Positions 1 to 8,748 of a DNA stretch of 59,569 nt are shown in pieces. Made by a program: the position numbers and the translations under genes. The notes under the pieces were generated by a model. The model did no database searches. It was not told where the DNA came from and worked only from the letters and a program-made list of their open reading frames with translations. Source of the DNA: Enterovibrio nigricans DSM 22720 (GTDB lineage Bacteria > Pseudomonadota > Gammaproteobacteria > Enterobacterales > Vibrionaceae); the NCBI RefSeq assembly GCF_900167155.1, contig NZ_FUXU01000023.1:1-59569 (forward strand), in the 5' to 3' direction. Position 1 is the first letter of the stretch. Every line of letters begins with the position of its first letter.

Positions 1-343
1 GTGAACAGGTGCTCGTTCACTCTGATCAAGGCGTTCAATATACCTCGAGCGACTGGCGCAGTTTCCTAAAAGAACACAATATGGAAATTAGCATGAGTAG
101 AAAGGGAAACTGTCACGACAACGCCGTTGCTGAGAGTTTTTTCTCGCTGCTCAAGAAAAATAGAGTAAAACGAAGAATCTATAAAACCCGTGAGGAAGCA
201 CGCTCTGAGATATTTGAATATATCGAGTACTTCTACAATCCAAAACGGAATCATGGTACTAATGGTGGACTGTCACCGAATGAATACGAAAGACAGTATT
301 ATCAGAAGCTTGAAAGTGTATAGAGTTCTGGGGTCTTACCACA
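1..343 (+). mobile_element. Right end of an IS3-family insertion sequence
   Basis: The element enters from beyond the left edge. Only the C-terminal part of its transposase (to 323) and a short 3' tail are present. A likely right terminus is the CA at 342-343: read on the minus strand the end is TGTGGTAAGACCCCAGAACT, starting with TG as IS3-family termini do. The open frame of the interrupted gene resumes directly after it. The exact end is inferred, because the left terminus and the target duplication are outside the window. Confidence 0.75.
3..323 (+). CDS. IS3-family transposase OrfB, C-terminal fragment (DDE recombinase)
   Basis: This is the C-terminal part of an IS3-type DDE integrase/transposase, the enzyme that cuts and joins the element ends. 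The frame is open through the left edge, so the gene starts upstream of the window. Visible family hallmarks are HSDQGVQYTS, which carries the second catalytic Asp, then SMSRKGNCHDNAVAESFFS, which carries the third catalytic acid (the Glu of AES), and the terminal YNPKRNH region. About 107 codons are present, against roughly 280-300 for a whole OrfB. The first catalytic Asp and the frameshift-linked OrfA must lie to the left. No damage is visible in this part, so the copy could be active. Confidence 0.93.
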   Translation, partial: EQVLVHSDQGVQYTSSDWRSFLKEHNMEISMSRKGNCHDNAVAESFFSLLKKNRVKRRIYKTREEARSEIFEYIEYFYNPKRNHGTNGGLSPNEYERQYYQKLESV

Positions 344-688
344 GTTTCGCTTAAATTACACACCAAACTAGTTAAAACTACAGGTGATGAAGCTTTGCAG
401 GTTCGGTTGACTGATGACCCTGATGCGCCTGAGATTGTTCTATCAGAAGAGGACGCTCTTAAGAGTTATCCATTTGATTATGCGGAACTGTTAGCTCTAT
501 TTCGAAAAAGGTACAGTAACTTCAAACAAAACGCTGAGTTCAATGCTCGAATGAAAGAAGTCAAAACAGAGGGTGAAAAATTTAGCAAGGTACGCCGCCT
601 AGACCCTGAAAATCCTAAAAATTTAAGTAAAACGTTCTACCACAACCGAATCTTAGAAAAGTTTGATATGTGGTACGAAAAAAAGTAA
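344..688 (+). pseudogene. C-terminal remnant of a DUF3644-like protein interrupted by the IS3 element
   Basis: An open frame runs from the IS edge to a TAA at 686-688, but the only start candidate is a TTG at 395 without a Shine-Dalgarno sequence. It is therefore best read as the 3' part of a gene whose 5' part lies left of the insertion. The peptide has the look of the C-terminus of DUF3644 proteins: YPFDYAELLALFRKRYSNFK, then VRRLDPENPK and TFYHNRILEKFDMWY. The family assignment is from memory of its pattern (aromatic, D-x-x-NPK and FY motifs), so it is moderate. DUF3644 proteins are of unknown function and are often found near restriction and abortive-infection genes. Position between an IS and a tRNA supports an accessory origin. 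Confidence 0.55.
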
Positions 689-825
689 TCGCTACATCAA
701 CCCAATCTAAAATCCTAAGTCGCTGGGTCGGTCACACTAGACTGGCCTAGCTATCATCCCTCAAGCCTTGTTCTACCTGACTTCCTCAACATAGCTTTCC
801 CCGAATTACAGCACCAATTTCTCTC

Positions 826-844
826 GTCCGGTCCGTATCCGGTC
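826..844 (+). repeat. 19-bp inverted repeat, left copy
   Basis: GTCCGGTCCGTATCCGGTC. Its reverse complement matches 1475-1493 at 18 of 19 positions. The arms are 630 bp apart and each contains two CCGG cores. Confidence 0.7.
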
Positions 845-1111
845 TTTGAGGTAATTTTTAGTGAGTTTCCCGACGGCGTCGACGGCATTTCGGTTCCAGT
901 TCGACAGCTCTATCTGCATTTGTCAGGGTGGTTTTATCTGATACCAGCCAGCCGACTCAGCTCCCACGTACATAGCAGGTTTGCACTACAACCACCTAGA
1001 ACAGCGTTATCCATGATTCGAGTATGAATAGCAGTCTAGTGATTAGTGGCTGGTTCTAGTTCTGAGAGTGAGCCTGAGGTGGTTCTAGCTAAATGACGTT
1101 ACGATAAAACA

Positions 1112-1140
1112 GACCAATTACCCTGATATGGTAATTGGTC
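1112..1140 (-). terminator. Perfect 11-bp hairpin, possible minus-strand terminator
   Basis: GACCAATTACC pairs exactly with GGTAATTGGTC around a 7-nt loop. On the minus strand the hairpin is followed by TGTTTTATCG, a weak T-tract. On the plus strand no T-run follows. No gene that it would terminate was found, so it may be the remnant of one. Confidence 0.4.
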
Positions 1141-1474
1141 ATCATCCTTGAGCATCCGTTCTGTCCCTGTGTTACTCGCTGAATCTCATGGCTCTATGGT
1201 CAATTTGCATCAGTTAGGTATCTGAATTATATATATTAATAACTTGAACCTAAGGGAACGGATGTTGGTTATATTTTTGTTGGTTTAGGCTGTGAGTTTT
1301 TCTGTGAACCGGGAATGGTGTTAAGTGGCATCAATTGGCGCAGATTGCACTCAGACAGACGAATGTGGGTTCTGTTGGCGAATATCGGGCTGTAGTTGGG
1401 AATGTGGTTCGGTGGTGACTACGTGGAGAGGTTCGGTTAGGTAGATGGACCAGAGCTTACCGGAAGTCATTGCG

Positions 1475-1493
1475 GACCGGATATGGACCGGAC
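1475..1493 (-). repeat. 19-bp inverted repeat, right copy
   Basis: GACCGGATATGGACCGGAC differs from the reverse complement of 826-844 at one base. It sits immediately downstream of the tRNA-Ile2 terminator, where an island attachment or recombinase site would be expected, but no function is shown. Confidence 0.7.
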
Positions 1494-1495
1494 TA

Positions 1496-1532
1496 GAAAA
1501 GATAAAGGCGCATGAATTTCTCCATACGCCTT
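1496..1532 (-). terminator. Terminator of tRNA-Ile2
   Basis: On the minus strand, AAGGCGTATG pairs with CATGCGCCTT (one mismatch) and is followed by TATCTTTTC, ten bases beyond the tRNA CCA end. Confidence 0.75.
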
Positions 1533-1542
1533 ATCAAGAATT

Positions 1543-1618
1543 TGGTGGCCCCTCCCAGACTTGAACTGGGGACCAATCGATTATGAGTCGACTGCTCTAA
1601 CCACTGAGCTAAGGGGCC
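1543..1618 (-). tRNA. ileX: tRNA-Ile2 (CAU anticodon, lysidine-modified)
   Basis: The minus strand folds into a 76-nt cloverleaf: acceptor GGCCCC pairs with GGGGCC, the D arm is TTAGCTCAGTGGTTAGAGC, the anticodon loop is CTCATAA, the T-arm sequence GTTCAAGTC follows, and CCA is encoded. The anticodon CAU with this body matches tRNA-Ile2 rather than a methionine tRNA: it closely resembles E. coli ileX. By known biology TilS converts C34 to lysidine so that it reads AUA. As in E. coli it lies just downstream of rpoD. It has its own promoter (1632-1660) and terminator. Its 3' side borders accessory DNA, as is common when tRNA genes serve as integration sites. Confidence 0.93.
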
Positions 1619-1631
1619 GTGTAGGCGAATG

Positions 1632-1660
1632 ATTATAGGGGATGGGGGCGGGAGTGTCTA
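1632..1660 (-). promoter_or_regulatory. Sigma-70 promoter of tRNA-Ile2
   Basis: On the minus strand TAGACA, a 17-bp spacer and TATAAT precede the tRNA 5' end by 13 bp. A perfect -10 and correct spacing support an independent transcription unit. Confidence 0.8.
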
Positions 1661-1700
1661 GCCGCAACCTGCCTATGTTCAGTATGCTTTTTAAGCATTT

Positions 1701-1732
1701 AAACAAGAAAAAGGCGAGCATGTGCTCGCCTT
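1701..1732 (-). terminator. Terminator of rpoD operon
   Basis: AAGGCGAGCA pairs with TGCTCGCCTT and is followed on the minus strand by TTTCTTGTTT. It separates rpoD from tRNA-Ile2. Confidence 0.85.
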
Positions 1733-1760
1733 CTCATTTTTCGCTTAAATTGCGTCCGGA

Positions 1761-3599
1761 TTATTCGTCCAAGAAGCTGCGCAGAACTTCTGAGCGGCTA
1801 GGGTGACGCAGTTTACGCAGTGCTTTCGCTTCAATCTGACGGATACGCTCACGCGTTACGTCAAACTGCTTGCCGACTTCTTCCAGCGTGTGGTCGGTAT
1901 TCATGTCGATACCGAAACGCATACGCAGAACTTTCGCTTCACGTGGCGTTAGGCCAGCAAGTACTTCGCTGGTTGCCATGCGTAGGTTGTTCATGGTTGC
2001 GGAATCCATTGGCAGTTCGAGGGTGGTATCCTCGATAAAGTCGCCCAGATGTGAATCTTCATCGTCACCGATTGGGGTTTCCATGGAGATTGGCTCTTTG
2101 GCGATCTTCAGCACTTTGCGGATCTTGTCTTCTGGCATTTGCATGCGCTCTGCCAGCTCTTCTGGCAGCGGCTCACGACCCATCTCCTGAAGCATCTGAC
2201 GAGAGATACGGTTCAGTTTGTTGATGGTTTCAATCATGTGAACAGGGATACGAATCGTACGTGCCTGGTCGGCGATTGAACGGGTGATTGCCTGACGGAT
2301 CCACCATGTTGCGTAAGTCGAGAACTTGTAACCGCGGCGGTATTCAAACTTATCTACCGCTTTCATTAGGCCGATGTTACCTTCTTGGATCAGATCCAAG
2401 AATTGCAGGCCACGGTTGGTGTATTTCTTCGCGATAGAAATAACCAGACGCAAGTTCGCTTCAACCATCTCTTTTTTCGCACGGCGCGCTTTCGCTTCAC
2501 CGATTGACATGCGACGGCTGATGTCTTTAATACGTTCTACGTTCAGGCCAGTTTCATCTTCGATGATTTTCAGCTTCTGAACACAACGACGGAGATCTTC
2601 TTCGTACAGTTTCAGACGGTCTACAAATGGCTTTTCAGTTGCCAATGCAGCATCCAGCCAGTTGTCAGAAGACTCGTTGCCACCAAACAGTTGAACGAAG
2701 GTTTTCTTCGGCATCTTCGCTTGGTCAACACACAGGCGCATAACGATACGCTCTTGCGTACGAACGCGGTCCATGGTGCCACGCATTTCATTGACCAGAC
2801 GGTCAAATTGCTTTGGTACCAGTCGGAACTGTTTGAATACTTCAGACAGCTCTGCGATTGCAGCGTGTGTGTCGTCATGGAAGCGGCCATTTTTATTAAT
2901 AGCGGCTTGCATGCCTTCATATGACAAACGAAGTTCAGAGAATTTCTCACGCGCCAACTCAGGATCGATGCCTACATCTTCTTCTGAGTCGTCGTCGTCT
3001 TCGTCATCATCGCCGTCATTGTCTTCATCTTTCAACTGCTCTTCAGTCAGCTCTGAGCCGATGTGAGTCGCGGTTGGTGCGATGTCGTCTTGGCTTGGGT
3101 CAACAAAGCCAGAGATGATGTCAGTAAGACGAAGCTCTTCGGCTTCAACTTTATCGAATTGGTCTAGCAAGTAAGAAATTGAGCCAGGGTATTCGGCAAC
3201 AGAGATCTGTACTTGGTTAATACCATCTTCGATACGTTTGGCGATGTCGATTTCGCCTTCACGGGTTAGCAGTTCTACAGTACCCATTTCACGCATGTAC
3301 ATGCGGACTGGGTCAGTGGTGCGACCTATTTCGGATTCTACGCTGGACAGTGCTGCCGCTGCAGCTTCGACGGCATCTTCGTCAGCTACAGTTTCAGACA
3401 TCATCAGCTCATCGGCATCAGGAGCAGTTTCCACTACCTGAATACCCATGTCGTTGATCATCTGAATAATATCTTCTATCTGATCAGAATCGACAATGTC
3501 TTCTGGTAGGTGGTCATTTACTTCTGCATAGGTTAGATAGCCTTGTTCCTTACCTTTTGCGACAAGCAACTTTAGCTGTGACTGCGGATTTTGATCCAT
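1761..3599 (-). CDS. rpoD: RNA polymerase primary sigma factor RpoD (sigma-70)
   Basis: This is the housekeeping sigma factor, directing core RNA polymerase to -35/-10 promoters. At 612 residues it is full length. Visible parts are region 1.1 (residues 1-75), region 1.2 from about 92, the long non-conserved insert with an acidic run of Asp/Glu near 191-207, regions 2.1-2.4 near 380-460 with [20 protein letters not shown] for -10 recognition and melting, and region 4.2 with the helix-turn-helix [18 protein letters not shown] and the terminal SFLDE. It is the last gene of the macromolecular synthesis operon rpsU-yqeY-dnaG-rpoD. The 93-bp gap to dnaG leaves room for an internal promoter, as known in E. 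coli, but I cannot fix one with confidence. Confidence 0.98.
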   Translation of the reverse strand: MDQNPQSQLKLLVAKGKEQGYLTYAEVNDHLPEDIVDSDQIEDIIQMINDMGIQVVETAPDADELMMSETVADEDAVEAAAAALSSVESEIGRTTDPVRMYMREMGTVELLTREGEIDIAKRIEDGINQVQISVAEYPGSISYLLDQFDKVEAEELRLTDIISGFVDPSQDDIAPTATHIGSELTEEQLKDEDNDGDDDEDDDDSEEDVGIDPELAREKFSELRLSYEGMQAAINKNGRFHDDTHAAIAELSEVFKQFRLVPKQFDRLVNEMRGTMDRVRTQERIVMRLCVDQAKMPKKTFVQLFGGNESSDNWLDAALATEKPFVDRLKLYEEDLRRCVQKLKIIEDETGLNVERIKDISRRMSIGEAKARRAKKEMVEANLRLVISIAKKYTNRGLQFLDLIQEGNIGLMKAVDKFEYRRGYKFSTYATWWIRQAITRSIADQARTIRIPVHMIETINKLNRISRQMLQEMGREPLPEELAERMQMPEDKIRKVLKIAKEPISMETPIGDDEDSHLGDFIEDTTLELPMDSATMNNLRMATSEVLAGLTPREAKVLRMRFGIDMNTDHTLEEVGKQFDVTRERIRQIEAKALRKLRHPSRSEVLRSFLDE

Positions 3600-3692
3600 A
3601 GACGATATCCAACTTCGGGTCTGAGTGAAGAATTTAGTATGCGGAAACGCAAACTGCCAATTTTAGCAAATCACAAGTGTGCTGGCTAGTTT

Positions 3693-5444
3693 CTATTCGG
3701 GTCTGTTGAGGATTAACAACTGCAACTCCCGCTTCTCTTCGACTGATAAGCCGACGGTATTTGATTTAGCTTGCAACTTGGCTATTTGTTGTTGGACACA
3801 CTGAGCCAGTATTTTGTCCAGTGAGTCTAAAAATACATCTAGTGCATTGTCTTCTGTAATGGGAAGTTCCCAGCTAGCGAGCTTTGCTAACAATGCCTCT
3901 TGTTCTGTGCCGCGCCAATGTTCGAGCAGCTGTCCTGTCGTAATATTGGGACGATGTCGACAAAGTTCAAGCATGGTGGTGAACAAATTTAACCCTGGCA
4001 TTGCAACTTCTTGCAGTCCGTCGAGCGGTGGAACGGAATTCACATAGCTCGGGTTCTGCAATAGCAGGGTGATCACTTCGCGCATCGGTGTGCGTTTCAT
4101 TTCCGGCAATGGCTTACGCGTTTGCGCCTTACCATGCTCACTGATGAGCTTTGAGAGCTGAGCTTCATCCGGCAAACCGAGTTTCTGACCGAGCATGTTG
4201 CGCAAGTATTGGCGCAAGGTGCCGCCCGGCACTTTGTCGATAAGCGGAACCGCTAGCGTAGTGAGCTTGGCTTTGCCTTCTCGACTGCTGGTGTCGACTT
4301 GTTCCATTAAGTTAGAGAAAAGAAACTCTGACAGTGGCATGGCTTTAGCCATACGCTGCTCGAAGCCTTCTTTCCCTTCCTGTCGTACGATGGAATCCGG
4401 GTCTTCACCATCAGGCAGGAACATGAATTTTAGTTGTCTGCCGTCAATCAGGTGGGGCAGGGCTTGTTCCATGGCACGCCATGCAGCCTCGCGGCCTGCC
4501 CGGTCACCGTCGTAGCAACACACGACATTTGACGTTTGACGGAACAAGGTTTGAATGTGCTCAGCAGTGGTTGAGGTACCCAGCGAGGCGACGGCGTAAT
4601 CGACATCGAACTGTGCCAGGGCAACCACGTCCATATACCCTTCGACAACCAGAAGTTGTAGAGGTTCGCGGTGCGCTTGAAGCACTTCAAACAAGCCATA
4701 GAGCTCTCGTCCTTTATGGAAGATGGGCGTTTCTGGCGAGTTGAGATATTTCGGTGTGCCTTCGCCTATGACGCGGCCACCAAAACCAATCACACGACCA
4801 CGACGATCACGAATGGGGAACATAACACGACCACGGAAGCGGTCGTAGCGGCGTCCATTGTCGTTTTCAATCAACATGCCGGCAGAAACTAACGCTTGCT
4901 GGCTGGCATTGTCTTGACCGAAACGCGTGCGCACTTGGTCCCATTCGTCTGCGACGTAACCTATTCCGAATTTTTGTACGATCTCACCTGAAAGTCCGCG
5001 CCCTTTGAGGTAGTCAATGGCGTGCTGCCCGCCGGTGTTACGAAGGCCACTTTGGTAGAACTTGGCAATTTGTCCCATCATCTGGTAGAGGTCGCGTTTT
5101 TGGTCACTACGTGCGTAAGGACCTTTTGGGCCACCGCCGTCGTTTTCACGCGGTACATCTAACCCCAGTTGGGATGCAAGTTCTTCAATGGCTTCAACAA
5201 ACTCCAGACGGTCAAACTCCATGACGAAGTCGATAGCGTTGCCGTGAACACCACAACCGAAACAGTGATAGAACTGTTTGTCGGGACTGACGGAGAAAGA
5301 GGGAGTCTTTTCGTTATGGAAAGGACAGCAAGCACCATAGTTCTTGCCTTGCTTTTTCAGTTTCACCCTCGCATCGATCAACTCGACTATGTCTAGTCGT
5401 GCCAGAAGATCGTCAATAAAAGTGCGTGGGATTTTTCCTGCCAT
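3693..5444 (-). CDS. dnaG: DNA primase
   Basis: DnaG synthesises the RNA primers for leading- and lagging-strand replication and is recruited by the DnaB helicase. The 583-residue protein shows the N-terminal CHC2 zinc ribbon (C40, H43, C61, C64 in CCPFH and HCFGCG). The TOPRIM catalytic domain follows, with VVEGYMDVVAL (catalytic Glu near 265) and CCYDGDRAGREA (metal-binding Asp residues). A less conserved C-terminal region is where the DnaB-interacting helical domain lies. It is co-oriented with rpsU, yqeY and rpoD. A 12-bp hairpin just upstream (5511-5550) may modulate how much rpsU-yqeY message continues into dnaG, as the terminator in the E. coli operon does. Confidence 0.98.
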   Translation of the reverse strand: MAGKIPRTFIDDLLARLDIVELIDARVKLKKQGKNYGACCPFHNEKTPSFSVSPDKQFYHCFGCGVHGNAIDFVMEFDRLEFVEAIEELASQLGLDVPRENDGGGPKGPYARSDQKRDLYQMMGQIAKFYQSGLRNTGGQHAIDYLKGRGLSGEIVQKFGIGYVADEWDQVRTRFGQDNASQQALVSAGMLIENDNGRRYDRFRGRVMFPIRDRRGRVIGFGGRVIGEGTPKYLNSPETPIFHKGRELYGLFEVLQAHREPLQLLVVEGYMDVVALAQFDVDYAVASLGTSTTAEHIQTLFRQTSNVVCCYDGDRAGREAAWRAMEQALPHLIDGRQLKFMFLPDGEDPDSIVRQEGKEGFEQRMAKAMPLSEFLFSNLMEQVDTSSREGKAKLTTLAVPLIDKVPGGTLRQYLRNMLGQKLGLPDEAQLSKLISEHGKAQTRKPLPEMKRTPMREVITLLLQNPSYVNSVPPLDGLQEVAMPGLNLFTTMLELCRHRPNITTGQLLEHWRGTEQEALLAKLASWELPITEDNALDVFLDSLDKILAQCVQQQIAKLQAKSNTVGLSVEEKRELQLLILNRPE

Positions 5445-5510
5445 AAACCTTTAAAATTTCGGTGATTGTTGCGTGAGATGTGACTCAGTATTTGCTACTG
5501 AGCGAATACG

Positions 5511-5550
5511 AACAAGCCGCGCACTCCAAAAATGGATAGCACGGCTTGTT
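5511..5550 (-). promoter_or_regulatory. Hairpin between yqeY and dnaG
   Basis: AACAAGCCGTGC pairs with GCGCGGCTTGTT, with one G-T pair, around a 16-nt loop. There is no T-tract on the minus strand, so a processing or attenuating structure is more likely than a strong terminator. A second small palindrome (CTCAGTA/TACTGAG) lies at 5484-5502. Confidence 0.5.
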
Positions 5551-5567
5551 TGCAGGTTGGATAAAAG

Positions 5568-6011
5568 TTATGCCAGATTCGCTTTAACGAGTTGGCTAAT
5601 TTTACCCATGTCAGCGCGACCCTGAACCTGTGGTTTCAGGACGGCCATGATTTTCCCCATGTCTTGCATGGAGCTTGCGCCTGAAGTTGCGATGGCTGCT
5701 TTAACCAGAGCATCAACTTCTTCATCGCTGAGTGGCTGTGGCATGAATTCTTCCAAAACGGAAATTTCAGCCAATTCCACGTCAGCCAGATCATCACGGC
5801 CTGCTGACTGATATTGTGATACAGAGTCACGACGCTGTTTTACCATCTTCACCATGACTGCCAGCACCTCGTCATCGTTCAGAGTTTTCTGACCGTCAAC
5901 TTCTTGCTGTTTAACTGCAGCCATGATCAAACGAATGGTGCCAAGACGAGGTTTGTCTTTGGCTTTCATCGCTATAATTTGTTCACTCTTGATGCGAGCA
6001 ATTAATTCCAT
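5568..6011 (-). CDS. yqeY: GatB/YqeY domain protein
   Basis: This 147-residue protein is a stand-alone GatB/YqeY domain, a helical fold related to the tRNA-binding tail of the GatB amidotransferase subunit. Family members are full length at about 150 residues and their cellular function is not established. The N-terminus (MELIARIKSEQIIAMKAKDKPRLGT is typical in pattern) and the terminal MGKIMAVLKPQVQGRADMGK segment are conserved. It lies 24 bp after rpsU and upstream of dnaG in the same orientation. That is the usual arrangement in Vibrio relatives, while E. coli has no yqeY there. Translation start is the ATG at 6011. Confidence 0.93.
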   Translation of the reverse strand: MELIARIKSEQIIAMKAKDKPRLGTIRLIMAAVKQQEVDGQKTLNDDEVLAVMVKMVKQRRDSVSQYQSAGRDDLADVELAEISVLEEFMPQPLSDEEVDALVKAAIATSGASSMQDMGKIMAVLKPQVQGRADMGKISQLVKANLA

Positions 6012-6035
6012 ATCACAATCCTGTATTAATCGTAA

Positions 6036-6251
6036 TTAGTACAGGCGAACGCGACGTGCGTTTTCGCGAGCCAGCTTTTTCAGGTGGCGTTTAACTGCAG
6101 CTGCTTTAGCGCGTTTGCGAACGGTAGTCGGCTTTTCGAAGTGCTCACGACGGCGAACTTCAGAAAGGATACCTGCTTTTTCACAAGAGCGCTTGAAGCG
6201 ACGCAGTGCTACGTCGAATGGTTCGTTTTCACGTACTTTAACTACTGGCAT
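6036..6251 (-). CDS. rpsU: 30S ribosomal protein S21
   Basis: S21 is a small basic protein of the 30S platform, needed for efficient initiation on mRNA. The 71 residues are full length: [20 protein letters not shown] at the N-terminus, an internal [18 protein letters not shown], and a Lys/Arg-rich tail ending ARRVRLY. It is the first gene of the macromolecular synthesis operon and is divergent from tsaD, with both promoters expected in the 195-bp gap 6252-6446. The arrangement, ribosomal protein then primase then sigma factor, ties translation, replication and transcription initiation together. Confidence 0.98.
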   Translation of the reverse strand: MPVVKVRENEPFDVALRRFKRSCEKAGILSEVRRREHFEKPTTVRKRAKAAAVKRHLKKLARENARRVRLY

Positions 6252-6446
6252 GTGCCTTTCACCTCAGGGGTTATCTAGTTAACGCTGGTGACAAAATGAC
6301 CAGCTTTGATTAAAAATGGTGCGGAATTTTAATCCGATACATGGGTGCTTGTAAAGCATAACTGGTGAATTTGATCGTGCCCATGTAAGATTGCCGCCTG
6401 TTTTTGAAAAGACAGTACGAATAGTAACGAAATGAGCTGAGGTGTT

Positions 6447-7469
6447 ATGCGAATTCTGGGCATCGAAACATCGTGCGACGAGACCGGCGTTGCGATTTAT
6501 GATGATGAAAAAGGGCTACTGGCTCATCAGCTGTATAGCCAGGTAAAGCTGCATGCTGACTACGGTGGCGTGGTTCCAGAGCTGGCATCTCGCGATCACG
6601 TGAAAAAGACCATCCCGCTGATCAAAGCGACACTGGCAGAAGCGAACCTGACTTCCGCAGATTTGGACGGCGTGGCATACACGGCAGGTCCCGGTCTGGT
6701 CGGCGCATTATTGGTGGGTGCAACCATTGGTCGCAGTCTGGCCTATGCGTGGAACATACCAGCGGTGGCGGTTCACCATATGGAAGGTCACTTACTGGCA
6801 CCGATGTTGGAAGATAACCCTCCGCCGTTTCCGTTTATCGCGGTGCTGGTGTCGGGCGGTCACACCGTGTTGGTGGAAGTGAAAGGCATTGGTGAATACA
6901 AAATTCTCGGTGAGTCGATTGATGATGCGGCCGGCGAAGCGTTTGATAAAACGGCAAAGCTGATGGGGCTGGATTACCCTGGTGGTCCTCTGTTGTCTAA
7001 GTTGGCGGAGAAAGGTGACAGCAGCCGCTTTACTTTCCCGCGCCCAATGACGAACGTGCCGGGGCTGGATATGAGCTTTTCTGGCCTGAAAACCTTCACG
7101 GCAAACACCATTGCAGCAAACGACAATGATGAGCAGACTCGTGCTGACATTGCCCGTGCATTTGAAGATGCGGTCGTGGATACGCTGGTGATCAAATGCA
7201 AACGCGCGTTAAAGCAAAGTGGTATGAAACGCATTGTGATCGCAGGTGGTGTGAGTGCAAACCGTCATTTGCGTGCCAAGTTGGAAGAGCTGGCCAAATC
7301 AATGGGCGGCGATGTGTATTACCCTCGCACTGAGTTCTGTACTGATAACGGTGCGATGATTGCTTATGCTGGTTTGCAGCGCCTGAAAAACGGCGAACAC
7401 CATGACTTAGGTGTAAAAGCATTTCCTCGTTGGCCGATTGATACTTTGAAGCCAATTGATACCGAGTGA
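6447..7469 (+). CDS. tsaD: tRNA N6-adenosine threonylcarbamoyltransferase TsaD
   Basis: TsaD (formerly Gcp/YgjD) transfers the threonylcarbamoyl group to A37 of ANN-decoding tRNAs, acting with TsaB, TsaC and TsaE. The 340-residue protein has the ASKHA fold. Visible are the N-terminal phosphate loop [16 protein letters not shown], the iron-binding HHMEGH motif (H111 and H115), [30 protein letters not shown], and the C-terminal [10 protein letters not shown] and [13 protein letters not shown] with the metal-binding Asp. It is divergent from rpsU, as in E. coli, and convergent with plsY across one shared terminator. The start is the ATG at 6447 after AGCTGAGGTGTT. Confidence 0.98.
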   Translation: MRILGIETSCDETGVAIYDDEKGLLAHQLYSQVKLHADYGGVVPELASRDHVKKTIPLIKATLAEANLTSADLDGVAYTAGPGLVGALLVGATIGRSLAYAWNIPAVAVHHMEGHLLAPMLEDNPPPFPFIAVLVSGGHTVLVEVKGIGEYKILGESIDDAAGEAFDKTAKLMGLDYPGGPLLSKLAEKGDSSRFTFPRPMTNVPGLDMSFSGLKTFTANTIAANDNDEQTRADIARAFEDAVVDTLVIKCKRALKQSGMKRIVIAGGVSANRHLRAKLEELAKSMGGDVYYPRTEFCTDNGAMIAYAGLQRLKNGEHHDLGVKAFPRWPIDTLKPIDTE

Positions 7470-7518
7470 TACATCGGAAGCGAGAAAGGGCTAACTAAGT
7501 TCATCTCTTGTGAAATGT

Positions 7519-7547
7519 AAAAAGAGGCGAATTCGCCTCTTTTTTTG
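7519..7547. terminator. Bidirectional terminator, tsaD / plsY
   Basis: AAAGAGGCGAA pairs with TTCGCCTCTTT, flanked by A and T runs on both sides. It serves both convergent genes. Confidence 0.9.
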
Positions 7548-7585
7548 TCTCTGCTTTTCACTGTCAACGGTTGCCTGTTATTGCG

Positions 7586-8209
7586 TTAGCTTCCCGTTTT
7601 TTCCCTTTCTGTTTGTTTCTTCTTTTTATTCCAAATCTTCTGCTCAGCACCGTTAAACAGTCTCTTTATGTTTTCTTGATGTCGGAAAATGATAAGACAC
7701 GACAGCATGGCCACAGGCATAGTGAACTGTGGTTTCACCAGCCAAGTGATAAAGGGGGCGAACAGTGAGGCGAGAATCGCGCCAACGGAGGAGTAACCCG
7801 TGACCAAAAGGGCGGTAAGCCATGTGCCTAGCATCATACCCATCAAGTCTAAACCGATAGGCGCAATGGCACCGAGTGCAGTTGCGACACCTTTGCCACC
7901 ACGAAAATGAAAGAAAATAGGGTATATGTGGCCTAAACAGGCGGCGATACCAATCAGCCCAAGCAGGAAGGGGTTAATGCCAAGCAGGTAACTGATCCAT
8001 ACGGGGATAGTGCCTTTGAGTATGTCACAGAGCAATACTAACGCTGCGGCCAGTCGCCCGCCGAGCCGAAAGACATTGGTGGCACCGGGGTTGCCAGAAC
8101 CTTGCTCTCGCGGGTCGGGCAGACCGTAAATTCGACAAATAAGGACAGCACTGGAGATCGAGCCCAGAAGGTAGGCGATTACAATCATCAGCATGCCGAG
8201 TGCAGTCAT
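7586..8209 (-). CDS. plsY: Glycerol-3-phosphate acyltransferase PlsY
   Basis: PlsY is an inner-membrane enzyme that transfers an acyl group from acyl-phosphate to glycerol-3-phosphate, giving lysophosphatidate, the substrate of PlsC (encoded at 34931 here). The 207-residue protein is mostly hydrophobic helices. It carries the family motifs [15 protein letters not shown] (near 36-50), [20 protein letters not shown] (near 94-113) and a later GYSSVGAI. The C-terminal tail is very basic ([13 protein letters not shown]). It is divergent from folB, the order also seen in E. coli (ygiH beside folB). Start at ATG 8209. Confidence 0.96.
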   Translation of the reverse strand: MTALGMLMIVIAYLLGSISSAVLICRIYGLPDPREQGSGNPGATNVFRLGGRLAAALVLLCDILKGTIPVWISYLLGINPFLLGLIGIAACLGHIYPIFFHFRGGKGVATALGAIAPIGLDLMGMMLGTWLTALLVTGYSSVGAILASLFAPFITWLVKPQFTMPVAMLSCLIIFRHQENIKRLFNGAEQKIWNKKKKQTEREKTGS

Positions 8210-8272
8210 TTAGTCATCCAATGTGAACATTCGCTAGGGCGACGAGAACTTGCTATAGTTCGCGCACCAGAC

Positions 8273-8309
8273 ACAAAGTATTCAATTTATAAGGATACTT
8301 TGTTTCTTT
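8273..8309 (+). terminator. AT-rich hairpin upstream of folB
   Basis: ACAAAGTAT pairs with ATACTTTGT around a 13-nt loop, followed by TTCTTT. It is terminator-like in the folB direction but lies in the divergent plsY/folB gap with no upstream plus-strand gene. It may be a leader attenuator or chance. Confidence 0.35.
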
Positions 8310-8394
8310 AACGCAAAAATTAATGCGTTGGTTCAGCGATGTTACGTGCTTTTGCGCTTAATGGGTATCCGACCTCTGAATTTTTTGAGTGAAC

Positions 8395-8748
8395 ATGGAT
8401 TTAGTATTTATTGAACAGCTCGAAGTGATCACGACCATTGGTGTGTATGACTGGGAGCAGCAGATCAAACAAAAGCTAGTGTTTGATATCGAAATGGCGC
8501 ATGACAACAAGCCTGCAGCCGCAAGTGATGATGTCGCGTTCGCGTTGGATTATTCCGCGGTCAGTGGTGCCATCATTGATTTGGTCGAAAATGGACGATT
8601 CTTATTGGTTGAGCGTGTTGCAGAAGATATTGCGGCGTTGATCCAAAAGCAGTTTTCTGTGCCATGGGTACGTGTGAAAGTCAGCAAACCTGGCGCCGTG
8701 CCACATGCTCGCACCGTGGGTGTTGTGATTGAACGAGGTACACGGTGA
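8395..8748 (+). CDS. folB: Dihydroneopterin aldolase
   Basis: FolB converts 7,8-dihydroneopterin to 6-hydroxymethyl-7,8-dihydropterin and glycolaldehyde in tetrahydrofolate synthesis; some members also epimerise the substrate. The protein begins MDLVFIEQLEVITTIGVYDWE, typical of the family, which is why the ATG at 8395 is preferred to a GTG six bases upstream. It is 117 residues, the usual length. The conserved LDYSAVSGAI and LLVERVAEDIA segments (substrate Tyr and Glu regions) and RVKVSKPGA near the end are present. The last four bases overlap the start of folK, so the two consecutive pathway enzymes are translationally coupled. Confidence 0.96.
   Translation: MDLVFIEQLEVITTIGVYDWEQQIKQKLVFDIEMAHDNKPAAASDDVAFALDYSAVSGAIIDLVENGRFLLVERVAEDIAALIQKQFSVPWVRVKVSKPGAVPHARTVGVVIERGTR

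Larger units (their letters stand above)
689..1495. other. Accessory non-coding stretch beside tRNA-Ile2
   Basis: About 800 bp hold no open frame with both a start and a ribosome-binding site. It contains a pair of 19-bp inverted repeats with one mismatch (826-844 and 1475-1493) and a perfect 11-bp hairpin (1112-1140). Short open stretches (719-1027 plus, 806-919 minus) have no recognised family. It looks like degraded accessory DNA between the interrupted gene and the tRNA terminator. Confidence 0.6.

Noticed and set aside
806-919. 37-codon minus-strand open frame beginning MQIELSNWNRNAVDAVGKL
   Set aside because: It has an ATG but no ribosome-binding site and no family I recognise, and it overlaps the 19-bp repeat. 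Too little support to call a gene.
719-1027. About 100 open codons on the plus strand
   Set aside because: No start codon near its beginning and no recognisable protein pattern; likely chance or debris.
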